A stretch of 64,000 nt of DNA, taken from an uncultured Alphaproteobacteria bacterium (GTDB taxonomy: Bacteria > Pseudomonadota > Alphaproteobacteria > HIMB59). Under the pieces are notes generated by a model. It saw only the letters and a list, made by a program, of their open reading frames with translations, was not told the DNA's origin and ran no database searches. The stretch's first letter is position 1. Each line of letters opens with the position of its first letter. Shown here piece by piece: positions 25,975 to 35,105 of the stretch. The stretch spans positions 61,870 to 125,869 of the forward strand of contig CABXVZ010000001.1 of assembly GCA_902515765.1 (NCBI GenBank), given 5' to 3'. The position numbers were made by a program, and so were the translations under genes.

Positions 25975-26825
25975 ATAAAATTGGTGTACATGCATTAACA
26001 TTTATTGGAGATATAGAAAATCCAAGTATTGAAAAATGTTTGTCACAAGTAGCTAAAATTGGCTACGACGTTATGGAATTACCGCTTCTAAATCCTGATG
26101 CCTTGGACACACGTTTTGTATCTAAAGCATATGAAAAATTTAATATAGAGCCAACCGTATCTCTAGGTTTAAGTTATAAAACAGATATTGCTTCTGAAGA
26201 TCAAGATAGAGTTAAGTTAGGAAGAGAGCTTTTATTTAAAGCACTTGAAAAGACGATAGATGTTGGATCTTCAAATCTATGTGGAGTCATTCATTCTGCA
26301 CTCCAAAAAAATGATGCTCCTAAAACAAAGCTAGGTTATGAAAATTCATTATCTGTAATTAGAGATCTAGCTAAAAAAGCAGAACAAAATAATGTTACAT
26401 TAAGTCTGGAAGTAGTAAATAGGTATGAAACTAATATTATGAATACTGCTGAGGAAGCAATGAATTATATCAATGATCTAGGTGATACTAATGTTAAAGT
26501 TCATCTTGACACTTATCATATGAACATTGAAGAAAATAACTATTCAGAACCGATAAAAAAAATTGGAAAAGATAAGTTAGGAATGTTTCATTTTGGAGAA
26601 AATCATAGAGGATATCTTGGTAGTGGTCATATTAATTTTGAGGAAACTTTCAAAAGCTTAAAAGAAATTAATTACTCAGGGATAATTACTTTTGAATCTT
26701 TTTCATCTGAAGTCGTTGATCCTGTTCTTTCAAATACCTTGGCGGTTTGGAGAAACTTGTGGAGTAATAGTGAAGATTTAGCAGCCGAAGCACTAAAATT
26801 TATTAAAAATGGACTACGTCCTTAA
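25971..26825 (+). CDS. Sugar phosphate isomerase/epimerase family protein (TIM barrel)
   Basis: This 284-residue xylose-isomerase-like TIM-barrel protein resembles ketose 3-epimerases. It has LSLEVVNRYETNIMNT carrying the first metal-binding Glu, VKVHLDTYHMNIEE with Asp and His, MFHFGENHRG, and GIITFESFSSEVVD with the second Glu. These are the four metal-site positions of D-tagatose/D-psicose 3-epimerases. In this operon it would epimerise the keto sugar made by the polyol dehydrogenases. The particular sugar is unknown. Confidence 0.85.
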   Translation: MNKIGVHALTFIGDIENPSIEKCLSQVAKIGYDVMELPLLNPDALDTRFVSKAYEKFNIEPTVSLGLSYKTDIASEDQDRVKLGRELLFKALEKTIDVGSSNLCGVIHSALQKNDAPKTKLGYENSLSVIRDLAKKAEQNNVTLSLEVVNRYETNIMNTAEEAMNYINDLGDTNVKVHLDTYHMNIEENNYSEPIKKIGKDKLGMFHFGENHRGYLGSGHINFEETFKSLKEINYSGIITFESFSSEVVDPVLSNTLAVWRNLWSNSEDLAAEALKFIKNGLRP

Positions 26826-26853
26826 TTTTCTTTATTAATATTTAAATTAATAA

Positions 26854-28452
26854 ATGAAAAGTTTTGATTTCATAATTATTGGTGGTGGAACGTCAGGCAC
26901 TGTCACTGCAGCAAAATTAGTTAAAAATGGACATTCTGTTCTTCTTCTAGAAGAAGGAGGGAAGAATAGTAATCCTTTGTTATCTATGCCTGCTGGATGG
27001 ATACCCATGTTAGATGGAAGTCCTTATTTGAAATTTTATAAGTCTATAGCTCAGCCTCAACTTAATAATCGTCAACATGATATTGCACAAGCAAAAATTC
27101 TTGGTGGAGGTTCTTCTGTAAACGGAATGGTTTATATGAGAGGCAAACCATCTGATTATCAAAAATGGGTAGATGAGACTGGTGATGAAAGATGGAGTTG
27201 GCAATCCTTATTGAGTAGTTATAAAAAATTGGAGGACAACCAAAGATTATCAGGAAATTTTCATGGAACTGAGGGCTTTATCAAAGTTTCTGATCCAGGA
27301 TATGTAGCCAAGGGTTCAGATTTATATATTAAGTCAATGCAGAATTTGGGATTGCCCTATAACAGAGATTTCAATGATGGTGAACAATATGGTGTTGGTT
27401 TAATGCAATACACCATTGGTGATGGGAAAAGAAGTGATACCGTATCCACTCTTCTAAAACCTTTATTAAAAGATAAAAATTTACAAATTAAATTGAATAC
27501 TGTTGTTACAAAAATAATTATAGAAAAGAAAAAAGCAGTTGGGGTAGAGGTCGTATCCAATAAGAAAGTAGATAAATATTATGGAAAGGAAATAATTCTT
27601 ACTGCTGGATCTTTAGTGTCTCCGAAAATATTAATGCATTCGGGTATTGGCGAAGAAGCCCAACTTAAAAAGTTTGGAATAGAGATCAAAGAAAAATTAG
27701 ATGGTGTTGGAAAAAACCTTCAAGACCATCATGAGGTTCCTTTTATCTCAAGAGCAAAAAAAGGATATGGTTATTTCAAACAAAACAAGGGTCTAAGAAT
27801 GATAAGAAATGGTATCCAATATCTTTTATTTAAATCAGGACCTGTTACATCAAATGGAGTTGATTGCTGTTCATTTTTAAATCCAGATGATTTAAAAAAT
27901 CAAAATGATCCAAAAGTAAAATTATATTGTGTTCAAATTATGTATACAGACAGAGACACAAAAGGAATTAAACCAGATCATGGTGTTACCCTAACACCAT
28001 GTATTATGAATCCAAAATCTAGAGGAGAGATCACTTTAAAATCTTCAGATCCTTTAGACCTACCGAACATTAACCCTAACTTTTTAAGCAATGAAGATGA
28101 TACAGTTACATTTATTTCAAGTCTTAAACTTGCTAGAAAAGTTATTAATACAAAACCCTTATCAGATATAATTTTAGAGGAGATACTTCCTGGTAAAAAT
28201 ATCGATGATGATGAATCTCTAACGAATTATTGTAAAAAAATGGTTAAAACTAATTGGCACCCTGTGGGAACCTGTAAGATGGGCAAGGATAGTGATGATA
28301 TGGCTGTTTTAAACTCAAAACTTCAAGTTAAAGGCATTGATAATTTGAGAGTTTTTGACGTTTCTATGATGCCAAATATTGTAGCAGCTAACACAAATGC
28401 TCCTGCAATGGCAATAGCAGATAAAGCTACAGATATTATGTTAGAAAGTTAA
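26854..28452 (+). CDS. GMC family FAD-dependent oxidoreductase
   Basis: This 532-residue glucose-methanol-choline oxidoreductase has the FAD-binding IIIGGGTSGTVTAAKL at residues 7-22. GMC signature 1 is GGGSSVNGMVYMRG, near residue 88, and AGSLVSPKILMHSGIG contains signature 2. The catalytic His is in NWHPVGTCKMG, and NTNAPAMAIADKATD is the C-terminal FAD contact. It oxidises an alcohol group, probably of a polyol or sugar given its neighbours. There is no signal peptide, so it is cytosolic or membrane-peripheral. Choline dehydrogenase would be a misleading label here. Confidence 0.88.
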   Translation: MKSFDFIIIGGGTSGTVTAAKLVKNGHSVLLLEEGGKNSNPLLSMPAGWIPMLDGSPYLKFYKSIAQPQLNNRQHDIAQAKILGGGSSVNGMVYMRGKPSDYQKWVDETGDERWSWQSLLSSYKKLEDNQRLSGNFHGTEGFIKVSDPGYVAKGSDLYIKSMQNLGLPYNRDFNDGEQYGVGLMQYTIGDGKRSDTVSTLLKPLLKDKNLQIKLNTVVTKIIIEKKKAVGVEVVSNKKVDKYYGKEIILTAGSLVSPKILMHSGIGEEAQLKKFGIEIKEKLDGVGKNLQDHHEVPFISRAKKGYGYFKQNKGLRMIRNGIQYLLFKSGPVTSNGVDCCSFLNPDDLKNQNDPKVKLYCVQIMYTDRDTKGIKPDHGVTLTPCIMNPKSRGEITLKSSDPLDLPNINPNFLSNEDDTVTFISSLKLARKVINTKPLSDIILEEILPGKNIDDDESLTNYCKKMVKTNWHPVGTCKMGKDSDDMAVLNSKLQVKGIDNLRVFDVSMMPNIVAANTNAPAMAIADKATDIMLES

Positions 28453-28468
28453 ATTGAATTCTGGATCC

Positions 28469-29947
28469 ATGAACAAGCAACTACTACCTTTAAACCAGAG
28501 TAGTCTTGAATCTATTCAAAGTGGGGTTTTAAAACCCAATTATATTAGATCAAATCTAAGTGCTGGCATTGTGCATATTGGAGTTGGAAATTTCCATAGA
28601 GCTCATCTTTCTTGGTATTTGCACCGACTTATGCAAAAAAATTTAGCAAAAGATTGGGCGATCTTAGGTTCTGGAATAACAGAATATGATGTAAATATGA
28701 GAGAGAGTCTTCAACATCAAGATTTTCTTACAACATTAATAGAGCTAGATCCTGAGGGAAATCAGTCATGTGAAATTGTTGGACCAATGATTGACTATAT
28801 TCCAGTTGAAAAAGGTAATCATAAATTAATCAATGCTATGTCAGACTCCAAAATTAAGATTGTTTCATTGACTGTTACTGAAGGTGGATATTTTTTAGAT
28901 GAAAATGGTGGGTTTGATCTTAAGCATCCAGATATAATTCATGATATTAATAATCCTGATATTCCAAAAACAGTTTTTGGAGTAATGGTTTCAGCATTGA
29001 AAAATAGAAAGGAAAATGATGTTGGGCCATTTACTGGCTTGAGCTGCGATAACTTAATTCAAAATGGAAATAAGCTTAAACAAGCTGTTACTGGAATAGC
29101 TAAGGAGCAAGATCAAAATTTATCAGAATGGATTAATGAAAATTGTACTTTTCCAAATGCCATGGTTGATTGTATTGTTCCTCGTACAGGAGAAGTTGAA
29201 ATAAATATTGTTAAAAAATTAGGCATTGAAGATCTTGTCCCTGTTTCTCATGAAAATTTTCGACAATGGGTAATAGAAGATAAGTTTTGCAAAGGAAGAC
29301 CCCCTTGGGATAAAGTTGGGGTTCAATTTTCAGATAACGTTCATGGCTATGAGGATCAAAAAATTCGTATCCTTAATGGAGGTCACCAAATTCTTGCTAA
29401 TGCTGCTGAACTTTTAAATATTGAAACTGTTAGGGATGCTATGAAGAATAAAACAATTGTAAATCTATTAGAAAAAATAGAAAAAGAGGAAATTATTCCC
29501 CATATAAATCCTGTTCCCGGCTATACTCCACTAGAATACTACGAACTTATTGCTGCTAGATTTTCCAACCCATCCATTCAAGATACTATTCGACGAGTGG
29601 CTTTTGATGGTTCATCGCGACATGCGGGTTTTCTAGTACCCTCTATAAAAGATGGAATTAAAAATAGCATATCAATTAATGGACTCTCCCTAGCGGAAGC
29701 TTTGTGGGCGAGGATGTGTGAAGGAACTCGTGAAGATGGCTCCACCATTGAACCCAATGATCCCAATTGGGAAAAATTAAATACTTGTGCTAAAAAATCT
29801 AGAGAACATCCTCTTAAATGGCTAGAGCAAATAGAAATTTATGGAGATAGTTCTAAAGATGAAAAATTAAAAGTTTATTTTTCTAAGTGGTTAAAAATGA
29901 TTTATGAACAGGGTGTAGAAAAAACTATCTCTGAATATCTTAAATAA
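28469..29947 (+). CDS. Mannitol dehydrogenase family protein (polyol:NAD 2-dehydrogenase)
   Basis: This long-chain polyol dehydrogenase is about 492 residues from the ATG at 28469; a TTG at 28454 is possible. The N-terminal NAD-binding block is GIVHIGVGNFHRAHLSWYL, the family's GxGxFxRAH. VDCIVPRTG and the catalytic-site run KIRILNGGHQILANAAELL follow. Relatives oxidise mannitol, arabinitol or D-altronate-type substrates to the 2-keto form. It is the last gene of the polyol run and converges on the rhamnose isomerase gene. Confidence 0.9.
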   Translation: MNKQLLPLNQSSLESIQSGVLKPNYIRSNLSAGIVHIGVGNFHRAHLSWYLHRLMQKNLAKDWAILGSGITEYDVNMRESLQHQDFLTTLIELDPEGNQSCEIVGPMIDYIPVEKGNHKLINAMSDSKIKIVSLTVTEGGYFLDENGGFDLKHPDIIHDINNPDIPKTVFGVMVSALKNRKENDVGPFTGLSCDNLIQNGNKLKQAVTGIAKEQDQNLSEWINENCTFPNAMVDCIVPRTGEVEINIVKKLGIEDLVPVSHENFRQWVIEDKFCKGRPPWDKVGVQFSDNVHGYEDQKIRILNGGHQILANAAELLNIETVRDAMKNKTIVNLLEKIEKEEIIPHINPVPGYTPLEYYELIAARFSNPSIQDTIRRVAFDGSSRHAGFLVPSIKDGIKNSISINGLSLAEALWARMCEGTREDGSTIEPNDPNWEKLNTCAKKSREHPLKWLEQIEIYGDSSKDEKLKVYFSKWLKMIYEQGVEKTISEYLK

Positions 29948-29959
29948 ACTAATTTACTG

Positions 29960-31249
29960 TTAAACAATTCCTGAAGAAGAACCGCTTTTATTTTTCCTTT
30001 TAAGTGATTTATCATTCTTATAATCAAGTGTACGATAAGTATTAATTGGATTTATTGAATTACCGTTTTCAAATCGAGCCATAGCAACTATTGGACTTAC
30101 GTCAGTATTAAAAGCTGTTTTTAAAATTTGCATGGATTGAATAGCATCATTTCCATCTTGAGATTTTTCCAATAGAGAGTAATTAACAAGTAAAGACTTT
30201 GCATATGAATTAACTATTTCATTTGCACTTAAAATCAAACTTTCAATAGGATCAGTAACATTATGTGATTGATCAATCATATATGAAATATTTGAGATTT
30301 TATTATTTTGAGATGCAGCTGTTAGTTCATTAAAAATTAAAAATAATTCATATGGATTGATGGACCCTGCATCTAAATCATCATCACCAAATTTACTATC
30401 ATTAAAATGGAATCCCCCTAGTTTTTTTAAATCAATTAATCTAGATACAATCATTTCAATATTGGTGTTGGGGAGATGATGGCCTAAATCAACTAAACAC
30501 ATGGCCTGATCGCCAAGTTCTTTGGCACAAATATAACTTGTGCCCCAATCACTTATAACAGTAGAGTAAAAAGCTGGCTCGTAGGGTTTGTGCTCTAAAA
30601 GAACAGTCCAATCTTTTGGAAGATGAGAATAGATTTTTTTCATGGAGTCTATGTATCTCTCGAGTGAGCGTGAAAAACTTATTTGCCCAGGAAAATTACC
30701 GCCATCGCCAATCCAAACTGTTAACCCTTTAGATCCAAGGATTTTTCCATTATCAATGGCTCTTTGATTTACCTCAATGGCTTTGTCTCTAGCAGCAGAG
30801 CTAGCATTAGTTAAACTCCCATATTTGAAGCTTTCTGAGTTGTCGTCAGGATCTTGAAAAGTATTAGAATTGACAACGTCGAAGCCAATACCATAATTAT
30901 TAGAAAAGCTTTTTAACTCAGAGAAATCTTCAACATTATCCCATGGAAAATGAGGTGAAACCTTTTGAGTAAATCCAATTAAATCATTAATAACGGCACA
31001 ATCTTCAATCTTTTCATAAATATTTTGTGGCTCTCCAATCCCAGGAAACCGAGCAAATCGAGTGCCCCCCGTTCCTACTCCCCAAGTGGGGACAGCCACT
31101 TGAAATTTTTTAACTTGTTCTTTTATTTTATGAATATCTATTTGTGATTGTTGTAATTTTTTTTCTAAATATTCAAAGTCAAAGTCTAGATCAGATTTAT
31201 GAGATTGATTATGTTGATCTATAACTTCTTTTTTTACAGCTTTAAACAT
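29960..31249 (-). CDS. rhaI: L-rhamnose isomerase (RhaI type)
   Basis: This is 429 residues from the ATG at 31249 (GTG at 31252 is the alternative). The family blocks are present: VAVPTWGVGTGGTRFARFPG, LTVWIGDGGNFPGQISFSRS, LLEHKPYEPAFYSTVISDWG, CLVDLGHHLPNTNIEMIVS and GGFHFNDSKFGDDDLDAGSI. These carry the metal-binding Glu/Asp/His positions of the xylose-isomerase fold. It converts L-rhamnose to L-rhamnulose in the cytosol. This is the alphaproteobacterial RhaI form, unlike enterobacterial RhaA. It overlaps the upstream ASRT-like gene by 8 bases, so it is in the importer operon. Confidence 0.9.
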   Translation of the reverse strand: MFKAVKKEVIDQHNQSHKSDLDFDFEYLEKKLQQSQIDIHKIKEQVKKFQVAVPTWGVGTGGTRFARFPGIGEPQNIYEKIEDCAVINDLIGFTQKVSPHFPWDNVEDFSELKSFSNNYGIGFDVVNSNTFQDPDDNSESFKYGSLTNASSAARDKAIEVNQRAIDNGKILGSKGLTVWIGDGGNFPGQISFSRSLERYIDSMKKIYSHLPKDWTVLLEHKPYEPAFYSTVISDWGTSYICAKELGDQAMCLVDLGHHLPNTNIEMIVSRLIDLKKLGGFHFNDSKFGDDDLDAGSINPYELFLIFNELTAASQNNKISNISYMIDQSHNVTDPIESLILSANEIVNSYAKSLLVNYSLLEKSQDGNDAIQSMQILKTAFNTDVSPIVAMARFENGNSINPINTYRTLDYKNDKSLKRKNKSGSSSGIV

Positions 31250-31637
31250 CACTTCCCCATCCCATAGCAGTCATAAATGCATTATGCTCTGATGTTGTAT
31301 CAAGTCTTGATAGCTGAGCTACAACATTAATATTGCTTTTTAAAACAATTGAATACGGTTTTTCTCTTGGTAATTTTTGACCATTAACCTCAATGTCATC
31401 TATTCTAAGATGGATACTTCTTTTACCCTGCATATTAAAAGTATAATTTTCTATAGGGTCTTGGTCTTCATATAAAAAGTCTAAAACTATATTTGCAGTA
31501 TTTTGATCATAATTAATAATGCAAAGAGACTCATGCCCAAATTGATCACCGTGGCTCGATGTTTTATAGGGATGGCCTTTAGCTGGCAAAAAGGCATCAG
31601 GAAATGCCCAAACTTTCTTACCTAAAGCTTCACTCAT
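31242..31637 (-). CDS. Anabaena sensory rhodopsin transducer (ASRT)-like protein
   Basis: This 131-residue all-beta protein matches the ASRT family: GKKVWAFPDAFLPA, HESLCIINYDQNTANIVLDF, MQGKRSIHLRIDDI and VVAQLSRLDTTSEHNAFMTAMGW. ASRT was named from a cyanobacterial rhodopsin partner, but most relatives are small-ligand-binding proteins, often in sugar operons. Here it lies between the rhamnose permease and isomerase genes, overlapping both, with no rhodopsin in the window. A rhamnose-binding or rhamnose-processing role is inferred. The mutarotase RhaU/RhaM is absent from the cluster, and this protein occupies that place. Confidence 0.85.
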   Translation of the reverse strand: MSEALGKKVWAFPDAFLPAKGHPYKTSSHGDQFGHESLCIINYDQNTANIVLDFLYEDQDPIENYTFNMQGKRSIHLRIDDIEVNGQKLPREKPYSIVLKSNINVVAQLSRLDTTSEHNAFMTAMGWGSDV

Positions 31638-32610
31638 TTTTTCTCCTTAAGGTTCTCACAAAAGATGGAAAACCAATACTTAAAATTAAAAGTAATCCGG
31701 TGAAAATTATGATACCCACACCAGGAACATTTAGCAAACCCAATCCAAATGATAACATCCCTAAGATAAATATTGATATGACAACTCCTAAGATAGAGCC
31801 TGATCCTCCGTATATATATACGCCACCTAATACAACCATGGTTATAATCTCTAATTCCCATCCAAATGCAATATTAGGCCTTACACTTGAAAGCCTTCCA
31901 GATAGAAAAATGGCGGCAATAGCAGAAAATAGCCCATTTAGTGTAAATAAAACAAAAGTATATTTGTCTACTGCGATACCCGTGTATTGGGCTGCATCAG
32001 GGTTATTGCCAATAGAAAATATTTTTTTTCCAACAGTGGTCTTATGCAGAATAAATGCAAATACTAATGCTAGTAGAATGAACGTTAGAAAAGCATAAGG
32101 AATGTATCCAAAAAGATAACCGCTACCTAAATTACTAACAATTTTTGGGAACTTATTATAATAAGAGTCCTCTAGGAAGGAATATGCAAGTCCTCTAAAA
32201 AGAGACATTGTTCCAATGGTGACAATGATTGAAGGAATTGCAAACTTAGTAATGATAGCTCCATTAAAAGCTCCACACAAAGCACCGCTGAGTAAAGTTA
32301 ATGATATTACTAACCAAGTGTCATAGCCTAGACTAGTAGTATACCCCAAGACAACCGAAGAAACTGCAATAATGGAAGCTACAGATAAGTCAATTTGCCT
32401 TGCAATTATTACGAAGGTCATTGTCAAAGCAATAATAGCTTTTTCACTAAATAGAAAAGTACTATCGATAAGATTATATAAGTCTAAAAAATAGGGAGTG
32501 AGGTTAGAGTTTATTATTAGAATAGTAATTAAAACAACAAACAGAATGAATTCTTTTTTATATAATATATCTAATAACTTAAATGGGGGCTTATCGGGTA
32601 TCATGCTCAT
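31630..32610 (-). CDS. rhaQ: Rhamnose ABC transporter permease (ribose type, 1 of 2)
   Basis: This 326-residue CUT2/ribose-type permease (BPD_transp_2 family) has about ten helices and the motif GAIITKFAIPSIIVTIGTMS, the conserved cytoplasmic stretch of RbsC-like proteins. VVLGGVYIYGGSGSILGVV is another family block. It forms a heterodimer with the next permease. The P versus Q assignment is by order only. It overlaps the ASRT-like gene by 8 bases and the other permease by 1. Confidence 0.88.
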   Translation of the reverse strand: MSMIPDKPPFKLLDILYKKEFILFVVLITILIINSNLTPYFLDLYNLIDSTFLFSEKAIIALTMTFVIIARQIDLSVASIIAVSSVVLGYTTSLGYDTWLVISLTLLSGALCGAFNGAIITKFAIPSIIVTIGTMSLFRGLAYSFLEDSYYNKFPKIVSNLGSGYLFGYIPYAFLTFILLALVFAFILHKTTVGKKIFSIGNNPDAAQYTGIAVDKYTFVLFTLNGLFSAIAAIFLSGRLSSVRPNIAFGWELEIITMVVLGGVYIYGGSGSILGVVISIFILGMLSFGLGLLNVPGVGIIIFTGLLLILSIGFPSFVRTLRRKNE

Positions 32611-33578
32611 TAATTTTCAACCATAATTGTTTTTTCTTTTCGTTGTTCAGTTTTGGTATTGATGATTATTGCCAGTAGTATGATTGCACCTGAGATTGCT
32701 AATTGCCAAAACTGGGAAATATCTACTGCAGGCAAAGCATTTCGAATGAGGCCAATGAGCAAAGCACCTAAAACACATCCTAGAACTGTTCCCACACCAC
32801 CCATAACACTAATTCCTCCAACAACACATGCAGAGATTACTGTAAGTTCAAATCCAATTGCAATTTGTGTAGAGGCAACAGAGTAACGAGCAACCCATAA
32901 ATATCCACAAAGCCCTGCAAAAAAACCTGAGAGCGAATAAGCCATAATAATGTATTTATTCTCATTAATACCTATATATTTCGCGGCATCTGGGTTACCT
33001 CCCAGAGAGTAAAGATTTCTTCCAAAGCGAGTGTGATTAAGCAGAATGTATATAACTATGAAAACTGCAACAGCTAACCAAAATAGAAAAGATAAAGATA
33101 AAAATTTTACATGTATTAGGGCAAGAAAATCTTCAGAAAATTCATTTGAGTAGACCTGTTTGCCATCACTGACGAAATAAATTAAGCCTCTATAAATGCT
33201 TAGAGTACCTAAAGTAGTAACAATGAAAGGTACTTTTAAAATAGCAATAGAGATTCCGTTTAAGACACCTAAAAATGTCCCTATCAAACAGGAAAGAGCT
33301 ATAAAATAGTAAACTGGTAATTCTGGATGAACCGTGGAAAGCAATGATATAAGCATCCCTGAAAGTGCAAGGTTAGAGGCAACCGATAAGTCAATTGCGC
33401 GGATTAAAATTACAATCATTTGACTTAAAGCAAGAATAATTAGAATTGAAGTATCAGTTAAAACATCAGATATACTTTTAGGTGTTACAAAAAGAGGATT
33501 AGCAAATCCCACACCAATTAGTCCAATCAAAATAATTGAAAATAAAATAAAATCTCTGTTAATTAATATCTTCTTCAT
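32610..33578 (-). CDS. rhaP: Rhamnose ABC transporter permease (ribose type, 2 of 2)
   Basis: This 322-residue permease is of the same family as its neighbour: GISIAILKVPFIVTTLGTLS, SLGGNPDAAKYIGI and CVVGGISVMGGVGTVLGCV. It has about ten membrane helices. It starts 4 bases inside the end of the ATPase gene (ATGA overlap), so translation is coupled along the operon. With RhaQ-like and RhaT-like proteins it forms the rhamnose import channel. Confidence 0.88.
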   Translation of the reverse strand: MKKILINRDFILFSIILIGLIGVGFANPLFVTPKSISDVLTDTSILIILALSQMIVILIRAIDLSVASNLALSGMLISLLSTVHPELPVYYFIALSCLIGTFLGVLNGISIAILKVPFIVTTLGTLSIYRGLIYFVSDGKQVYSNEFSEDFLALIHVKFLSLSFLFWLAVAVFIVIYILLNHTRFGRNLYSLGGNPDAAKYIGINENKYIIMAYSLSGFFAGLCGYLWVARYSVASTQIAIGFELTVISACVVGGISVMGGVGTVLGCVLGALLIGLIRNALPAVDISQFWQLAISGAIILLAIIINTKTEQRKEKTIMVEN

Positions 33579-35056
33579 GACTCACCACTAGCTAACTTAA
33601 CTATTTGTTCAGAAGAAGCTTTTTTGACATCTAAAATATCTCTTATAAGCCCTTTGTACATTACCACTACTCTATCGCACATTCCTAATATCTCAGGTAG
33701 TTCAGAAGAGATCATCATTATAGACATTCCCTCTTCAACTAGTTCTCCCATAAATTCGTGAACAGCAGATTTTGATCTCACATCTATTCCTTTAGTGGGT
33801 TCATCAAGTATTAATACTTTAGGTTTTGTTGAAAGCCACTTAGCTATAACAGTTTTTTGTTGATTACCTCCTGAAAGACTTTGAGTTAATTGACTCCAAT
33901 AAGAAACTTTAATGTTTAATTTTTCCTGCATGGCGGAGGCATTTTTGATTTCTTTGAGGGTATTCATTACGTAAAAGTTCGAATTTCTGTCCATAATGGC
34001 CATGTTAATATTATCTTTGACAGACATTAACCCTGTCATTCCCAACTGTTGTCTTTCTTCTGAAAGATAAACTATACCTTGGTCAATGGCGTCACTAGGT
34101 TTTGTAATTGAAATTTTTTGATCATTAAACAATATCTCTCCTTCATCAAGTTTAGTAATACCAAAAATAGATTTCATAATTTCTGTTCGGCCAGATCCAA
34201 CTAAACCATAAAAACCCAAAATTTCTTTTTTTCTTAAGTTAAAATTAATATTTTTAAACTGTGTTTTTTTAAATAATTTACGAACTTCAAAAATTTCATT
34301 TTCTATTGTGACATTATTTTTAGGAAAAATTTGATTTACCTCTCGACCAGCCATATATGTAATTAATTGGTCTTTGTTAGTATTAGAAATCAAATCAGAT
34401 TTAATTAATTCACCATCTCGCAAAACAGTAAACTCATCGCATACTTCCATTACCTCATCTAATTTATGAGAAATAAATACAATAGATTTATTTTGATTTT
34501 TAAGATTTCGAATAATTGCATATAGTTCATTAATTTCTTTTTGTGAGAGAGAGGCTGTAGGTTCGTCCATAATCACAATATCAGCATCGTGAATAAGAGA
34601 TCGAGATATTTGTACAATATGACGTTGCGCAATACTCAGATCTTTAATCTTTTCGTTTGGTTCAATATTTGCTTCAAGATCTTTGAGTAATTGATGGGTC
34701 TTGTCCTGCATTGAACTCCAGTCAACTAAACCATTCGATTTAGTAAGATGATTACCGATAAAAACATTCTCTGTGACAGTTAATTCATCAAACATTACCG
34801 ACTCTTGATGAATTGCAGAAATACCTAAAGATAGAGAAATACTTGGATCAGATATGGACTGCTGCTTATTATTTAAAAGAATAGAACCGCTATCTGGTTG
34901 ATAGACACCGCAAAGAATTTTGACTAATGTTGATTTACCCGCACCATTTTCTCCTAGGAGGGCATGAATACTATTTTCTTTGAGTTGAAAATCAACGTCT
35001 TGGAGTGCTTTTACTCCATGGAAATTTTTAGAAATATTTTTAAGCTCAAGTTTCAT
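33575..35056 (-). CDS. rhaT: Rhamnose ABC transporter ATP-binding protein (double NBD)
   Basis: The ATG at 35056 gives 493 residues and a normal N-terminus (MKLELKNISKNF). The frame extends to a GTG at 35074, but that codon lies inside a hairpin. It has two tandem ATPase domains, as in RbsA. The first has GENGAGKST, the signature LSIAQRHIVQISRSL and Walker B IVIMDEPTASL. The second has the degenerate GLVGSGRTE, LSGGNQQKTVIAKWL and VLILDEPTKGID. It powers rhamnose uptake. It is separated from the binding-protein gene by a stem-loop and has no clear Shine-Dalgarno sequence. Confidence 0.9.
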   Translation of the reverse strand: MKLELKNISKNFHGVKALQDVDFQLKENSIHALLGENGAGKSTLVKILCGVYQPDSGSILLNNKQQSISDPSISLSLGISAIHQESVMFDELTVTENVFIGNHLTKSNGLVDWSSMQDKTHQLLKDLEANIEPNEKIKDLSIAQRHIVQISRSLIHDADIVIMDEPTASLSQKEINELYAIIRNLKNQNKSIVFISHKLDEVMEVCDEFTVLRDGELIKSDLISNTNKDQLITYMAGREVNQIFPKNNVTIENEIFEVRKLFKKTQFKNINFNLRKKEILGFYGLVGSGRTEIMKSIFGITKLDEGEILFNDQKISITKPSDAIDQGIVYLSEERQQLGMTGLMSVKDNINMAIMDRNSNFYVMNTLKEIKNASAMQEKLNIKVSYWSQLTQSLSGGNQQKTVIAKWLSTKPKVLILDEPTKGIDVRSKSAVHEFMGELVEEGMSIMMISSELPEILGMCDRVVVMYKGLIRDILDVKKASSEQIVKLASGES

Positions 35057-35062
35057 TTGAAA

Positions 35063-35089
35063 ACACACGACCACTAGGTGATCGTGTGT
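35063..35089 (-). terminator. Intra-operon stem-loop after the rhamnose binding-protein gene
   Basis: The 8-bp perfect stem ACACACGA / TCGTGTGT continues past one mismatch into CAC/GTG around a TAG loop. On the minus strand TTTTC follows. It lies 17 bases after the binding-protein stop and ends just upstream of the ATPase start. It is suited to partial termination or to protecting the upstream message. Confidence 0.7.
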
Positions 35090-35105
35090 ATAAGTATTTA
35101 TTTAA

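Noticed and set aside
31242..31637. Evidence for a rhodopsin system
   Set aside because: The ASRT-like protein is the only hint, no retinal protein gene is in the window, and most of this family is unrelated to light sensing.
31604..32098. A 164-codon plus-strand frame opposite the rhamnose permease
   Set aside because: It is the complement of a well-conserved membrane protein gene, and its proline/threonine-rich product is typical of an antisense shadow.
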